This document shows positions 36,441 through 45,700 of a DNA stretch of 64,000 nt, piece after piece; the first letter of the stretch is position 1; every line of letters begins with the position of its first letter. A program made the translations under genes and the position numbers. Source of the stretch: Terriglobus albidus (GTDB lineage: Bacteria > Acidobacteriota > Terriglobia > Terriglobales > Acidobacteriaceae); assembly GCF_025685425.1 (NCBI RefSeq), contig NZ_JAGTAS010000020.1, positions 1-64,000 of the forward strand. Direction: 5' to 3'. A model generated the notes under the pieces. That model did no database searches. It was given only the letters and a program-made list of their open reading frames with translations, and was not told the origin of the DNA.

Positions 36441-36592
36441 GGTGGGAGCAGCGGGCTTCAGCCCGCTGATTTAAGCAGTAAAGAAATTGGGCTTCAGCCC
36501 TGGGCTCTTCAATGTCATTCAAAGGCCCAGGGCTAAAAGCCCGATCTGGTTGTTATTTCTAAACCGTGGTCTGAAAGCCCACGGCTCCCACC
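36441..36592. repeat. GGTGGGAGC-bounded palindromic element, copy 1
   Basis: This 152-bp element has perfect 9-bp inverted ends, GGTGGGAGC and GCTCCCACC. Inside are nested hairpins: GCGGGCTTCAGCCCGC, and GCCCTGGGC with GGCCCAGGGC. It fills the gap between pyrG and the RcnB-like gene. The copy at 62358-62513 is the closest relative. Confidence 0.85.
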
Positions 36593-36643
36593 GCGCTCTT
36601 CTCGAGAATTCCGGCCTATTCCCGATACAACAAGGACACGCTC

Positions 36644-37096
36644 CTAGCGGCCGGTAAAAGCTCCGACCAGATCCACCACATCGGCGATCACGCGGGTGGT
36701 CGGGTCATAGGCCACTACATAACCCTCGTAGTAGCCATACCGGTATCCCGGCGGAGGCGGCTGCAGGCCGCTGTAGTAGGCGGGAGGTACAGCCTCCACC
36801 ACATAAGTGCGGGGAATCGTGTAACCGGCGTAAAAGTTCGGACGACGGCGGTTCTGCCACCGGCGAGCATCGTTTTCGTAGTAGCCACGGAAGTGCTCAC
36901 GCTCGTCACCACGGAAACGCCAGTCCATCTTTTTAGCCTGGCCCGGTGGGATATTGCCGTCCATCTTCTTGGCTTGACCTGGTGGGATTCCGCCATGCCC
37001 CGGCGGAGGCTGACCATGACCTGGCTGAGCAAACGCGGTAGCGGTCGCCGCCGCAAATAAAAGTGCTGCACGGAGAGACTTCAAGGGGGAATACAT
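36644..37096 (-). CDS. RcnB-like exported protein
   Basis: The RcnB family comprises small periplasmic proteins, of which E. coli RcnB takes part in nickel/cobalt homeostasis. The 150-residue product has a signal peptide (LRAALLFAAATATAFAQ), two copies of G-x-IPPGQAKKMD (about 36-58), and the RcnB-like block RPNFYAGYTIPRTYVVEAVP then PPAYYSGLQPPPPGYRYGYY with DVVDLV near the end. The ATG at 37096 follows AAGGAAGG; the frame extends 51 codons upstream without family character. It is divergent from the DUF4230 gene. Confidence 0.75.
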   Translation of the reverse strand: MYSPLKSLRAALLFAAATATAFAQPGHGQPPPGHGGIPPGQAKKMDGNIPPGQAKKMDWRFRGDEREHFRGYYENDARRWQNRRRPNFYAGYTIPRTYVVEAVPPAYYSGLQPPPPGYRYGYYEGYVVAYDPTTRVIADVVDLVGAFTGR

Positions 37097-37178
37097 TTTC
37101 TTACCTTCCTTCTTACTATTTTCATTAGATGCAAATTTCTGTTCAAACACCAAGAAAACGAGCATCCAACTTCTTGCC

Positions 37179-37823
37179 ATGGTCGATGAGCGGAAGCGAA
37201 GTGGAGGAGCAGGTCGCGTTGTCATAGCGCTGGTCATTGTCTTTCTCATGGGGACGATAGCGACAGTCCTCTATCTGCGGCACGCGGTTACGGGCGTTTC
37301 CGGGCGCATCGCCACTCTACTGCTCGGCCGACCGGTGAGCTATGACACTTCAGTACCCGTGGTCATCGAGAAGATCCAGTCGCTGCGGCGGTTGGAAACG
37401 GTCTCCTACTCCATGGACACCATCGTCGAAGGGAAACGCAGCAACGATGTGTTGCCCGATCTGCTCTTTGGTGACCGCTTGCTGCTGGTCGTGCACGGGC
37501 AGGCAATCGCCGGTGTCGATCTTGCCAAGCTGAAACCTGAAGATGTGAGAGTCGCTAACGGCGCTATTCACGTAGAGTTGCCGGCCTCTGAACTCTTCTC
37601 CGCCAATATCGACAACCAGAAGACACGCGTCTATCTGAGAACGACAGGTCTCTTCGTGCCGGCAGATCAGAACCTTGAGACAGAGACCCGCGCCAAAGCC
37701 GAGGACCAGTTGAAGCAAGCGGCATTGAAAGACGGCATCCTCGATAATGCCAAGCGCAATGCGCAGGCGACCGTGACCACGATGTTGAATGGGTTAGGAT
37801 TTACGCGGGTTGATGTAAAGTAG
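37179..37823 (+). CDS. DUF4230 membrane-anchored protein
   Basis: The family is widespread and uncharacterised. The 214-residue product has one N-terminal membrane helix (VVIALVIVFLMGTIATVLYL) followed by an extracytoplasmic domain with the typical LRRLETVSYSMDTIVEGK and LLLVVHGQAIAGVDLAKLKPEDV blocks, IHVELPASELF, and an amphipathic helix near the C-terminus (AKAEDQLKQAAL). The start codon is 82 bp from the divergent RcnB-like start. Confidence 0.85.
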   Translation: MVDERKRSGGAGRVVIALVIVFLMGTIATVLYLRHAVTGVSGRIATLLLGRPVSYDTSVPVVIEKIQSLRRLETVSYSMDTIVEGKRSNDVLPDLLFGDRLLLVVHGQAIAGVDLAKLKPEDVRVANGAIHVELPASELFSANIDNQKTRVYLRTTGLFVPADQNLETETRAKAEDQLKQAALKDGILDNAKRNAQATVTTMLNGLGFTRVDVK

Positions 37824-38222
37824 CGATTCGATTCGTCGGAGGCTCCGCAAGAACCCGGAGTATGACCTGATTCGAGCTGCGCTCGAATAGTTCACTCCAG
37901 CGAACCAAGTTCGCCGGGGGCCCCGAATATCCCACATCTGCTTGCACCCCAACGAACAAAGTTCGTTGAGGACCCCGCGGCGCAGATATGGGGCACCCAG
38001 GCGGAGAAGATGCAGCAACGGTCCCAGGTTTCGGAGCCGTTGAAGATCAGACGGCTGAAGACCCGCTCTATAACTCCCCATGACAACGACATGTTGCATC
38101 TGCTGAGAAAGTAAAGGCCGGGCCCAGGTCCCTAAGGGGAGCCGGGGCACCCGGTGCATGGGTTATCGGGAATATGTCGATACGCCACTAGCTTTCATGA
38201 CTATTCTTCTTGACGAAATCAT
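37824..38222. other. Gene-free region with three types of short hairpin repeat
   Basis: The region holds ATTCGAGC-tgc-GCTCGAAT (37870-37888), two CCCC-type hairpins (about 37894-37924 with core CGAACCAAGTTCG, and about 37948-37977 with core CGAACAAAGTTCG), and GCAGATATGGGGCACCC (37983-37999), which recurs near 6212. The frames over it are repeat translations. Confidence 0.65.
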
Positions 38223-38240
38223 AACCATTTGGCTATGGTT
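38223..38240. promoter_or_regulatory. Candidate ArsR operator
   Basis: AACCAT (38223-38228) and ATGGTT (38235-38240) form a perfect 6-bp inverted repeat with a 6-base spacer, ending five bases before the GTG start of the ArsR gene. Position and AT-rich palindromic form fit autoregulation. Confidence 0.55.
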
Positions 38241-38245
38241 TTGAT

Positions 38246-38572
38246 GTGAAAGCGGCCCATGCCAATCACGTCTTTCGGGCTCTCGCGGATCCGACTCGCA
38301 GGTCGATTTTTGAGGAGCTGAGCCTGCGGGGAGAACAGACCGTTCACGCATTGACTCGCTATGCGGGCGTATCGCAGCCTGCTGTCTCCAAACACCTGAC
38401 GGTGTTGAAGCGGGCGAAGCTGGTACGGCATCGTCGCGAAGGACGTGAGACGCATTATCGTGCGCAGCCTGATGCGCTGGCGCCGATGGTGGACTGGCTG
38501 CACCACTACGGCACCTTCTGGAGCGACAAGTTCGATCGCCTGGAAGCCCTTCTAGAAAGGATGGAACCATGA
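38246..38572 (+). CDS. ArsR-family transcriptional regulator
   Basis: The 108-residue product is a complete winged helix-turn-helix: FRALADPTRRSIFEELSLRGEQ (about 10-31) and VSQPAVSKHLTVLKRAKLVRHRREGRE as recognition helix and wing. No cysteine metal site is seen, so it belongs to the type that pairs with SRPBCC partners rather than metal sensors. It starts at GTG and overlaps the next gene by ATGA. Confidence 0.9.
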   Translation: MKAAHANHVFRALADPTRRSIFEELSLRGEQTVHALTRYAGVSQPAVSKHLTVLKRAKLVRHRREGRETHYRAQPDALAPMVDWLHHYGTFWSDKFDRLEALLERMEP

Positions 38573-38997
38573 GCACTTCCACAGAGAATACGCGCACCCT
38601 TGTGATCGAGAGAGTCTTTCCCCACACACCGGAGAAGCTGTGGCGGGCGCTCACCGAAAGCCCGCTCGTCGCACAGTGGCTGTTGAAGAACGATTTCGCG
38701 CCAACCATTGGACATAAGTTCCAGTTCCGTTCCGAACCGATGCCGCAGTGGGATGGCGTGATCGATTGCGAAGTGCTGGTAGTCGATCCGTTGAAACAGC
38801 TCTCGTATAGCTGGAATGCTCTTGGGCTTGAAAGTGTGGTGCTCTTCACCCTCGCGCCAACACAGGGAGGCACGCATCTTCGCATGGAGCACTCCGGCTT
38901 CCGTGCCGATCAGCAGACGGCATATAACGGAGCGAACTACGGATGGCAGAAGTTTCTTGGCGGTTTGGAGCGCGTGCTCGCAGGAGAGATGCAATGA
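38569..38997 (+). CDS. SRPBCC/AHSA1-family protein
   Basis: The START-like fold binds hydrophobic ligands. The 142-residue product has the family opening LVIERVFPHTPEKLWRALTESPLVAQWL and a closing segment GWQKFLGGLERVL. It overlaps the ArsR gene upstream and the DoxX-like gene downstream, both by four bases, so the three proteins are made from one coupled message. Function is unknown; a small-molecule or stress role is usual speculation. Confidence 0.9.
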   Translation: MSTSTENTRTLVIERVFPHTPEKLWRALTESPLVAQWLLKNDFAPTIGHKFQFRSEPMPQWDGVIDCEVLVVDPLKQLSYSWNALGLESVVLFTLAPTQGGTHLRMEHSGFRADQQTAYNGANYGWQKFLGGLERVLAGEMQ

Positions 38998-39395
38998 AAG
39001 CCTCGAAAGCATTCGTCATAGGCTTCTGGATCTCCACGGTGATCTTCGCGTTGCAGATGGGCTTCACCGCGTACGCTCAATTGAAGCTGCCTCAGGTTGC
39101 AGAGACCTTCACTCATCTCGGCTTTCCTGGCTACTTCCGGGTCGAGCTCTCATGGGCCAAGTTCGCAGGTTTGGCTGCATTGCTCATCCCGATGGTTCCG
39201 GCGCGGCTCAAGGAGTGGGCCTACGCCGGATTCGCCATCACGCTCGTCTCGGCATTGATCGCTCATCTCGCCGTCGGCGATGGAGCCGCAGCATGGAGCT
39301 GGTCGGTAGGAACCGGTGTACTGTGGGCTGTGTCCTACTTTTTCTTTCGCCGGCTGCAGCGCGACGCCGTCCTTTCTGCGGTAAGAGGTGTGTAA
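38994..39395 (+). CDS. DoxX-like membrane protein
   Basis: A 133-residue protein with four hydrophobic segments (AFVIGFWISTVIFALQMGF; FAGLAALLIPMVP; WAYAGFAITLVSALIAHLA; WSWSVGTGVLWAVSYFFF) matches the DoxX-like family. It is the third gene of the ArsR-SRPBCC-DoxX operon. Activity is unknown. Confidence 0.8.
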   Translation: MKASKAFVIGFWISTVIFALQMGFTAYAQLKLPQVAETFTHLGFPGYFRVELSWAKFAGLAALLIPMVPARLKEWAYAGFAITLVSALIAHLAVGDGAAAWSWSVGTGVLWAVSYFFFRRLQRDAVLSAVRGV

Positions 39396-39407
39396 GATAC
39401 ACCTGCG

Positions 39408-40262
39408 ATGACGAAAGCTGTTCTTCTGCTCGAATGCCCTGACCGCAAGGGCCTGGTTGCGGCCATCATGAACTTTCTCGTGTCGGAATACGACGCGAAT
39501 ATTCTTCATGCCGGCCAGCACCAGGATGCGGAGCTCGCGCGTTTCTTCATGCGCATCGAGTTCGAGTGCGCCAGCGAGCTGATTCACGAACGCGTTTTCG
39601 CCGAGCGCTTCCGCAAGATCGCGGATGAATACAACATGCGGTGGCAGCTTGCTGAAAGTGATGTCAAACTGCGCGTCTGTCTCTTCGTCTCGCAGCACCT
39701 GCACTGCCTTGCCGACCTGTTGCAGCGCTACCAGGCCGGCGAGCTCGAGTGTGAGATCGCACTGATCATCGGCAATCACCCCGACGGCGGAAAGCTGGCG
39801 AGCTTCTATGGCGTGCCCTTCGTTCATCTGCCAATCGATCGCGAAAATAAGTCGCAGGTGGAGCAGGAGCAGCAACGCCTGCTTGCAGAACATCGCATCG
39901 ATCTGGTGGTGCTGGCGCGCTACATGCAGATCCTGTCACCGGAGTTTGTCGCAAAATGGCCGGCGCGCATCATCAACGTGCATCATTCGTTCCTGCCCGC
40001 CTTTATCGGAGCGAAGCCTTATCACGCAGCCTTCAATCGCGGAGTGAAGCTGATCGGCGCAACGAGCCACTATGTCACCAGCGATCTGGATGAAGGACCC
40101 ATCATCGAACAGGATGTCGTCCGAGTCACCCAGGGAGATACCATCCCTGACCTCGTCCGCAAGGGCCGCGATCTGGAACGTATTGTTCTCTCCCGCGCCG
40201 TCCGCTGGCATCTGGAGCACAGGATTCTCTACTACGGGAACAAGACTGTGATCTTTGATTAG
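39408..40262 (+). CDS. purU: Formyltetrahydrofolate deformylase
   Basis: PurU hydrolyses 10-formyl-THF to formate and THF, balancing one-carbon pools for purine synthesis. The 284-residue product has an N-terminal ACT domain (LLECPDRKGLVAAIMNFL; DANILHAGQHQD) and a C-terminal formyltransferase-like domain with LARYMQILS, the catalytic-type INVHHSFLPAFIGAKPYHAAFNRGVKLIGAT segment and DEGPIIEQD. Length is normal. The TAG stop is immediately followed by the hairpin ATTCGAGC-gta-GCTCGAAT. Confidence 0.95.
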   Translation: MTKAVLLLECPDRKGLVAAIMNFLVSEYDANILHAGQHQDAELARFFMRIEFECASELIHERVFAERFRKIADEYNMRWQLAESDVKLRVCLFVSQHLHCLADLLQRYQAGELECEIALIIGNHPDGGKLASFYGVPFVHLPIDRENKSQVEQEQQRLLAEHRIDLVVLARYMQILSPEFVAKWPARIINVHHSFLPAFIGAKPYHAAFNRGVKLIGATSHYVTSDLDEGPIIEQDVVRVTQGDTIPDLVRKGRDLERIVLSRAVRWHLEHRILYYGNKTVIFD

Positions 40263-40281
40263 ATTCGAGCGTAGCTCGAAT
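40263..40281. repeat. ATTCGAGC hairpin directly after the purU stop
   Basis: ATTCGAGC (40263-40270) and GCTCGAAT (40274-40281) form a perfect 8-bp stem with a 3-base loop. Similar hairpins are at 37870-37888 and about 60520-60534. Confidence 0.75.
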
Positions 40282-40284
40282 GGA

Positions 40285-40476
40285 GGTGGGAGCCGAGTGC
40301 TTTGGCGCGCGGTTTTACTGGATAAAGAGAGGTCGGGCTTTAGCCCTGGGTCCTTTCCTAACGGACTAGAGGAGGCCCAGGGCTAAAGCCCGATTATTTT
40401 TATGTCTTTATCAGCGGGCTGAAGCCCGCCGAACACCCCAGCCAGCAAGCTGGCCGGGGACCCCGCTGCTCCCACC
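40285..40476. repeat. GGTGGGAGC-bounded palindromic element, copy 2
   Basis: This 192-bp element has perfect 9-bp inverted ends. It contains GGGCTTTAGCCC with GGCCCAGGGC hairpins and, near the right end, a second repeat type: CCCCAGCCAGCAAGC then TGGCCGGGGACCCC (about 40437-40464). Confidence 0.85.
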
Positions 40477-40531
40477 CAGCACGACCGCTGTCGTTCGGCG
40501 AAAACTGTTCTAATGTTTTTGCCGAGGAACC

Positions 40532-43500
40532 ATGAAGTTGCCGGATCAATTACAACTTCGTTTGCCTTCGAGGAGATCGCATCGGGGGCGAAGATCATGG
40601 CTTTGCCTCATGGTCTTGTTTCTCTGTATCCCGCTATACGGGATCGATCGTGACCGCACGGTCGCGCAGCTTCATCACACAGGCTGGACTTACATCGAAG
40701 GAGCGCCGGGCCAGGTGCGCGCGTTGGCCCAGACTACCGATGGTTATCTGTGGCTGGGAACCGCAACCGGCCTTTTCCGTTACGACGGCATTCAATTCGA
40801 AGCCTACAAGCCGCCATCCGGTCAGGCCTTTCCGCAACGCAATGTGGTCTCTCTTCTCGCCACTCCAGATGGCGGATTATGGGTGGGTTATTGGTATGGA
40901 GGAGTCAGCTTCATCAAGAACGGAAGCGTCACCGACTATGGAAAGCCTGACGGACTTCCTGCGAATCAGGTGCTGGCGTTTACACGCGACCGGCAAGGTG
41001 TGATCTGGCTTGCGGCGGGGAAGGATGGACTTGCCCGGCTGGAAGGTTCGCGCTGGAAAAAGGTCGGAATGGATATGGGGTTCTCCGGCCCTGCTAATAC
41101 CGTTTTTACAAGTCGCGACGGTACCGTTTGGGTGGGAACACCGACCAGCGTCGCTTATCTCGTCGAGGGAGCAAGCCAGTTCCAACTCGCCGCGCAGGGC
41201 TTGTTTCGTGTCAGAAACTTTGCTGAAGCCTCTGACGGCACATTGTGGATGGCAGAAACGGGCTATGGCGTGCGGCCTGTTCCGTTGCCCGGAAAGAACA
41301 GCGGCAAGCGGGGACCGGCCGTCCTTGTAGGATCACAGGCAATTACATTTGACCATCAGGGAAGCCTTTGGATTACCAGTCTGGGCAATGGAATCCGCCG
41401 CGTTCCGTACCCGGATCACCTTCGTCGGCCTAAGGTCGAAGGGCCATCTGCATGGCAGTTCCACGATCCTGATGTGGAGGAGTTCACCCCGCAGGACGGC
41501 CTGACAAGCGATTACGTGTCTTGCGTGTTGGAAGACCGCGAGGGCGACCTTTGGGTTGGCACCAGTGGGGGCCTGGATCGCTTCCGGCAGAGCCCCGTTG
41601 TCTCAATCACGGTTCAGCCCGTTGCGAATCAAGGTGCTCTTCCGATTCCATCGTTGCAATCGTTCACAACCAGCGCGGTGGCTGCGGGAGATAAGGGTGC
41701 GCTTTGGGCTGCAGGGATCGGGCCGCAGGTTCTGGTGAAGATTCAGGATGGCAAGATCGTCACACAGCTCCGCGACCGGTACATTGATTCCATCTATCGC
41801 GCTCCAAACGGCGCTGTGTGGCTGGCAACTCCGTGGTCGATCTTCCGCCTCTCCAGGGAACATGCAGCTGATCCGATGCAGGGAGCCGTAGCGTACAGCT
41901 ATGACGCCACCGTGCCTGTGGGACAAGGACAGGCACTGCATCGGCTTCATCTGCCAACTACAGACGGTATCGGTGTGAACCTGCAATCGCGCGTCAAGGC
42001 GATGACCCAGGACCGGTCGGGTCGGCTGTGGGTATCGATGGAGTCAGGGACCTTTCGACTGGAGAGGTCTGGATGGACCAGTCTTGAAAATCTTGGAGGC
42101 CCGCGCGGTACCGCGACCGCTGAGTTCACTGATTCCCAGGGGCGTATCTGGTTCGGATTCGCTAACACCATCGCGATGCTGGATCGAGATGGGGTAAGAA
42201 CCTATTCCAGAAAAGACGGTATCCAGGTGGGCACTATCACGTCGATCCAGGGCAAAGGATCGACGATCTGGATCGGCGGCGAGTTCGGTCTGGAGTTCTG
42301 GGAGGGCAACCGGTTTCAACCTGTAAGTCCAGCAGACGGAAGCACCTTCGGCGGTGTCTCTGGAATCCTCACCGATTCTGATGACGGGCTATGGTTCGCC
42401 GAGCAACGGGGAGTAATTCACATTCGCGAAGCTCAGTTGCGACAACCGAAATCCGGCAAAGTGGAGTTCGAGAGTTTTGGTTTGCTGGATGGCTTCACTG
42501 CTGCACTGAGGGGATCCCTTGCCTCACCATCCGCCGCGCAAACAACCGATGGCCACCTTTGGTTCGCGACCACAAAGGGCCTGGCCTGGATCGACCCCAG
42601 GCGCGTTGTTCGGAATACAGTGCCTCCGCCGGTATTGATTGAGTCCGTTCTTGCGAATGGCAGGAGATACGAGAGCTCCGCATCTTTCAAGCTGCCACCC
42701 CGGACGAGAAATTTGCAGATCGTCTATACGGCTACAAGTCTCACCATTCCCGAACGCGTTCGCTTTCGCTACAAGCTCGAAGGCCAGGATAAGGATTGGC
42801 AAGACGTAGGAACTCGCCGGGAGGCGTTCTACACCAACCTCGATCCGGGCACCTATCGATTCCGCGTGATTGCATGCAACAACGATGGAGTCTGGAATGA
42901 AGCCGGATCGACGCTGGACTTTGCTGTAACGCCGGCATTCGATCAGACGTTATGGTTCAGACTTCTATGCGTCATCGTTCTGGCTGGATGCCTGTGGTTG
43001 CTCTACCTGCGACGGCTGAGGCAAGCAACAGCCCATGTCCGGGAGCGGCTTGGGGCACGACTGGAAGAGCGAGTGCGCATCGCACGTGAGCTGCACGACA
43101 CCCTGCTGCAGGGCTTTCAGGGTCTCTTATTGCGGTTTGATGCCGTGAAGAAGGCAATCCCTCAAGACCACCCTGCACGCAGCCAGATGGAGAGCGTGCT
43201 CGACCGCGCCGACGAAGTTCTGCATGAAGGGCGAGAACGTGTCCGCGATCTTCGCCATGATGAGATCTCGGCGAATGAGCTGCCTGACAAGTTGGCGGCA
43301 GCCGGAGAGGAGTTTAGAAAAGGCCATGCAATCGGATTCAGCTTGAGCGTGATCGGAACGCAACAGCCGCTTGATGCCACAGTCGGTGACGAAGTGGTGA
43401 GGATAGGACAGGAGGCATTGGCGAATGCGTTCCGGCATTCCAAAGCATCAAAGATCGAAGTTGAAATCACATATGATCCCAGCCGGGTAAGGCTGAGGGT

Positions 43501-43738
43501 TCGCGATGACGGCATGGGGATCAGTCAGGATGTCCTGCTTCGTGGCCGGGACGGCCATTGGGGACTGATTGGAATGCGCGAGCGAACCCAGAAGATCGGC
43601 GGACAACTGAAGATCTGGAGCCAGGAAAGTGCAGGCACAGAGATTGAGCTCACGATTCCGGCGGCGATTGCATATCCACTTTCGCACAAGACGGTACGTT
43701 GGCACTGGGTTAAGCGTCTTCTCAGTCCGGGGGGCTAG
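40532..43738 (+). CDS. Orphan propeller sensor histidine kinase
   Basis: The 1068-residue kinase has an N-terminal hydrophobic segment (LCLMVLFLCIPLYGI), two-component-regulator propeller repeats over about residues 45-690 (GYLWLGTATGLFRYDG; GDLWVGTSGGLDRF), a Y_Y_Y domain (about 700-790), one membrane helix (FRLLCVIVLAGCLWLLYL) and a cytoplasmic HisKA_3 dimerisation domain with His855 in ARELHDTLLQGFQGLL, then HATPase (EALANAFRHSKA; DDGMGI; GLIGMRER). It probably senses an extracellular carbohydrate-like signal. No response regulator is adjacent. GAGGAA precedes the ATG. The TAG stop is the first triplet of the 115-bp element. Confidence 0.9.
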   Translation: MKLPDQLQLRLPSRRSHRGRRSWLCLMVLFLCIPLYGIDRDRTVAQLHHTGWTYIEGAPGQVRALAQTTDGYLWLGTATGLFRYDGIQFEAYKPPSGQAFPQRNVVSLLATPDGGLWVGYWYGGVSFIKNGSVTDYGKPDGLPANQVLAFTRDRQGVIWLAAGKDGLARLEGSRWKKVGMDMGFSGPANTVFTSRDGTVWVGTPTSVAYLVEGASQFQLAAQGLFRVRNFAEASDGTLWMAETGYGVRPVPLPGKNSGKRGPAVLVGSQAITFDHQGSLWITSLGNGIRRVPYPDHLRRPKVEGPSAWQFHDPDVEEFTPQDGLTSDYVSCVLEDREGDLWVGTSGGLDRFRQSPVVSITVQPVANQGALPIPSLQSFTTSAVAAGDKGALWAAGIGPQVLVKIQDGKIVTQLRDRYIDSIYRAPNGAVWLATPWSIFRLSREHAADPMQGAVAYSYDATVPVGQGQALHRLHLPTTDGIGVNLQSRVKAMTQDRSGRLWVSMESGTFRLERSGWTSLENLGGPRGTATAEFTDSQGRIWFGFANTIAMLDRDGVRTYSRKDGIQVGTITSIQGKGSTIWIGGEFGLEFWEGNRFQPVSPADGSTFGGVSGILTDSDDGLWFAEQRGVIHIREAQLRQPKSGKVEFESFGLLDGFTAALRGSLASPSAAQTTDGHLWFATTKGLAWIDPRRVVRNTVPPPVLIESVLANGRRYESSASFKLPPRTRNLQIVYTATSLTIPERVRFRYKLEGQDKDWQDVGTRREAFYTNLDPGTYRFRVIACNNDGVWNEAGSTLDFAVTPAFDQTLWFRLLCVIVLAGCLWLLYLRRLRQATAHVRERLGARLEERVRIARELHDTLLQGFQGLLLRFDAVKKAIPQDHPARSQMESVLDRADEVLHEGRERVRDLRHDEISANELPDKLAAAGEEFRKGHAIGFSLSVIGTQQPLDATVGDEVVRIGQEALANAFRHSKASKIEVEITYDPSRVRLRVRDDGMGISQDVLLRGRDGHWGLIGMRERTQKIGGQLKIWSQESAGTEIELTIPAAIAYPLSHKTVRWHWVKRLLSPGG

Positions 43739-43851
43739 AGCATTTTCTCTGTAGGTGTAGCGCAGGGATTCTCATCTATGGGCGTTTTTCCGCAAAGAAA
43801 ACGCCGCTGCACTCCTCTTCCGGGATGCCCAGCAACAGGGGAAATGCTCTA
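43736..43851 (+). repeat. 115-bp TAGAGCATTTTC element, copy A
   Basis: It runs from TAGAGCATTTTCTCTG to CAACAGGGGAAATGCTCTA, so the ends pair over about 16 bases. The centre has its own 8-bp hairpin (GGCGTTTT/AAAACGCC). Bases 43736-43738 are the stop codon of the histidine kinase gene. Same orientation as copy C. Confidence 0.9.
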
Positions 43852-43872
43852 AGACAATCGACATATTCGCCT

Positions 43873-43910
43873 TAGAGCATTTTCCTGTAGGTGTAGAGTA
43901 GTGCATCCTC
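43873..43910 (+). repeat. Partial copy of the 115-bp element
   Basis: TAGAGCATTTTCCTGTAGG then TGTAGAGTAGTGCATCCTCGC matches the left half of copies A and C. It lies 20 bases upstream of the gamma-glutamyltransferase start, the only copy at a gene's 5' side. Confidence 0.75.
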
Positions 43911-43930
43911 GCTGCAAGGTTCTGGCTATC

Positions 43931-45700
43931 ATGTCTCTTCATCCTCTGCGTTCCGGCATTCTTTTACTCTGTCTGACATCTGCCATGCAGGCACAGTTTG
44001 GCTCCGCACCGGCCGGCGGCACTCAGACGCCCGATGCAGCCGGCGGATCTATTCGTGACTCCCGCCAGCATCCTGCTGAACCTTCCCGCGACAACGCATT
44101 CTCCATGACGATTAATCGTTACGGCATCGCGGCCACATTACAGACACTTGCGTCGCAGGCCAGCGCCACGATCCTTGCCCGAGGAGGTAATGCCGTCGAT
44201 GCGGCGATCGCAGCGAATGCGGCGGTGGGTGTGATTGAGCCGATGATGAACGGCATCGGAGGAGATCTCTTCGCCATCGTCTGGGATCCGAAGGAAAAGA
44301 AGATGTACGCCCTGAACGCGAGCGGCTGGTCTGCCAAGGACGAGACCATCGATGCCATGAAGGCGCGTGGCGTGACCACGATGGACGGCACCAGCATCTA
44401 TGCCGTCACCGTTCCCGGCGCCGTAGCCGGATGGGCGGCGCTGCATGCGAAGTTCGGCAAGCTGCCGCTTGCGGTAGATCTCGCACCTGCTATTGCTCTG
44501 GCTGAGAACGGCTTTCCCGTCACCGAGACCGACTCCGCCACGTGGGCGCAGTACGGCATGCCCTTCAAGGACCGCGCAGCCTTTGCCTCCATCTATCTTC
44601 CCAAGGGAACCTATCCGCGCGAGGGAGAGATCTTCCGCAATCCGGATCTGGCCAACAGTCTTCGTCTGATTGCGAAGAATGGGGCCGATGCCTTCTACCG
44701 CGGCCCTATTGCTGATGCGATTGTGAAACTCTCCGACCAGAACAACGGCTTTCTCACCAAAGCTGATTTCGCGGAATACAAAGCGGAATGGGTCGAGCCT
44801 ATCTCGACGACCTATCACGGCTGGCGTGTCTACGAAACTCCGCCGAATACCCAGGGCGTCGCCGCTCTCTCGATGCTCAACGTCATGGAGCTCTATCCAC
44901 TGCGCGATTGGGGGCATGACTCGGCGAAGACCCTGCACATAGAAATGGAAGCCAAGGCGCTTGCCTATGCCGACATGCTTCACTACGTTGGCGATCCGAA
45001 TACGGATGACATTCCTACGAAGAAGCTCATCTCGAAGGAACTTGCCAAAGAACGCGCCCAGGGCATCACCGATAAAGCCAACTGCAAGGTGCTTCCGTCG
45101 GACCGCAAGGCGCAGCTCGACAAGCTGCAATCGGACACGACTTACCTCGCCACCGTCGATCGCGATGGCATGGTGGTCTCATTCATTCAATCGGATGCCG
45201 GCAGCTTCGGCTCGGGCCTGGTCGCGGAGCATACCGGCTTTGTGCTGCATAACCGTGCCGGCGGCTTCTACATGCAGCCCGGTCAGCCCAACTCACTGGC
45301 CGGGCACAAACGCCCGCTGCACACCATCATTCCAGCCATGATGCAGAAGGACGGTAAGACCATCGGCTTCGGCATCATGTCAGGCTTTAACCAAGCCCAG
45401 GCTCATGCGCAGTTCGTTGCCAATGTGGTGGACTTCGGCATGAACATCCAGGCGGCGATGGATGCTGCCCGCTTCAACAAAGGCAACTCCGGCTGCACTG
45501 TAAGCATTGAGGATGGTTATCCGCATGAGGTGCTGGAGCAGCTCGCCTCGCAGGGACACCAGATTATCCTGGTGCCGCGCTACTCGCAGGTGATGGGACG
45601 CGGCAATGCCGTGATGCGCGACGCGACACGCGACGTAAACTTCGGCGCGACCGATCCGCGGGCAGATGGGCAGGCCACTCCGGAGCAGCCGCCCTTCTAG
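43931..45700 (+). CDS. ggt: Gamma-glutamyltransferase, exported
   Basis: The enzyme cleaves or transfers gamma-glutamyl groups of glutathione in the periplasm and self-cleaves into two subunits. The 589-residue product has a signal peptide (LRSGILLLCLTSAMQA), the large-subunit block ILARGGNAVDAAIAANAAVGVIEP and GIGGDLFAIVWD, and the candidate catalytic threonine at 403/404 in SDTTYLATVDRDG. The HTIIPAMMQKDGKT region follows in the small subunit. The start at 43931 is preferred over a GTG inside the repeat at 43901. Its TAG stop is the first triplet of element copy B, and it is flanked by inverted element copies. Confidence 0.92.
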   Translation: MSLHPLRSGILLLCLTSAMQAQFGSAPAGGTQTPDAAGGSIRDSRQHPAEPSRDNAFSMTINRYGIAATLQTLASQASATILARGGNAVDAAIAANAAVGVIEPMMNGIGGDLFAIVWDPKEKKMYALNASGWSAKDETIDAMKARGVTTMDGTSIYAVTVPGAVAGWAALHAKFGKLPLAVDLAPAIALAENGFPVTETDSATWAQYGMPFKDRAAFASIYLPKGTYPREGEIFRNPDLANSLRLIAKNGADAFYRGPIADAIVKLSDQNNGFLTKADFAEYKAEWVEPISTTYHGWRVYETPPNTQGVAALSMLNVMELYPLRDWGHDSAKTLHIEMEAKALAYADMLHYVGDPNTDDIPTKKLISKELAKERAQGITDKANCKVLPSDRKAQLDKLQSDTTYLATVDRDGMVVSFIQSDAGSFGSGLVAEHTGFVLHNRAGGFYMQPGQPNSLAGHKRPLHTIIPAMMQKDGKTIGFGIMSGFNQAQAHAQFVANVVDFGMNIQAAMDAARFNKGNSGCTVSIEDGYPHEVLEQLASQGHQIILVPRYSQVMGRGNAVMRDATRDVNFGATDPRADGQATPEQPPF

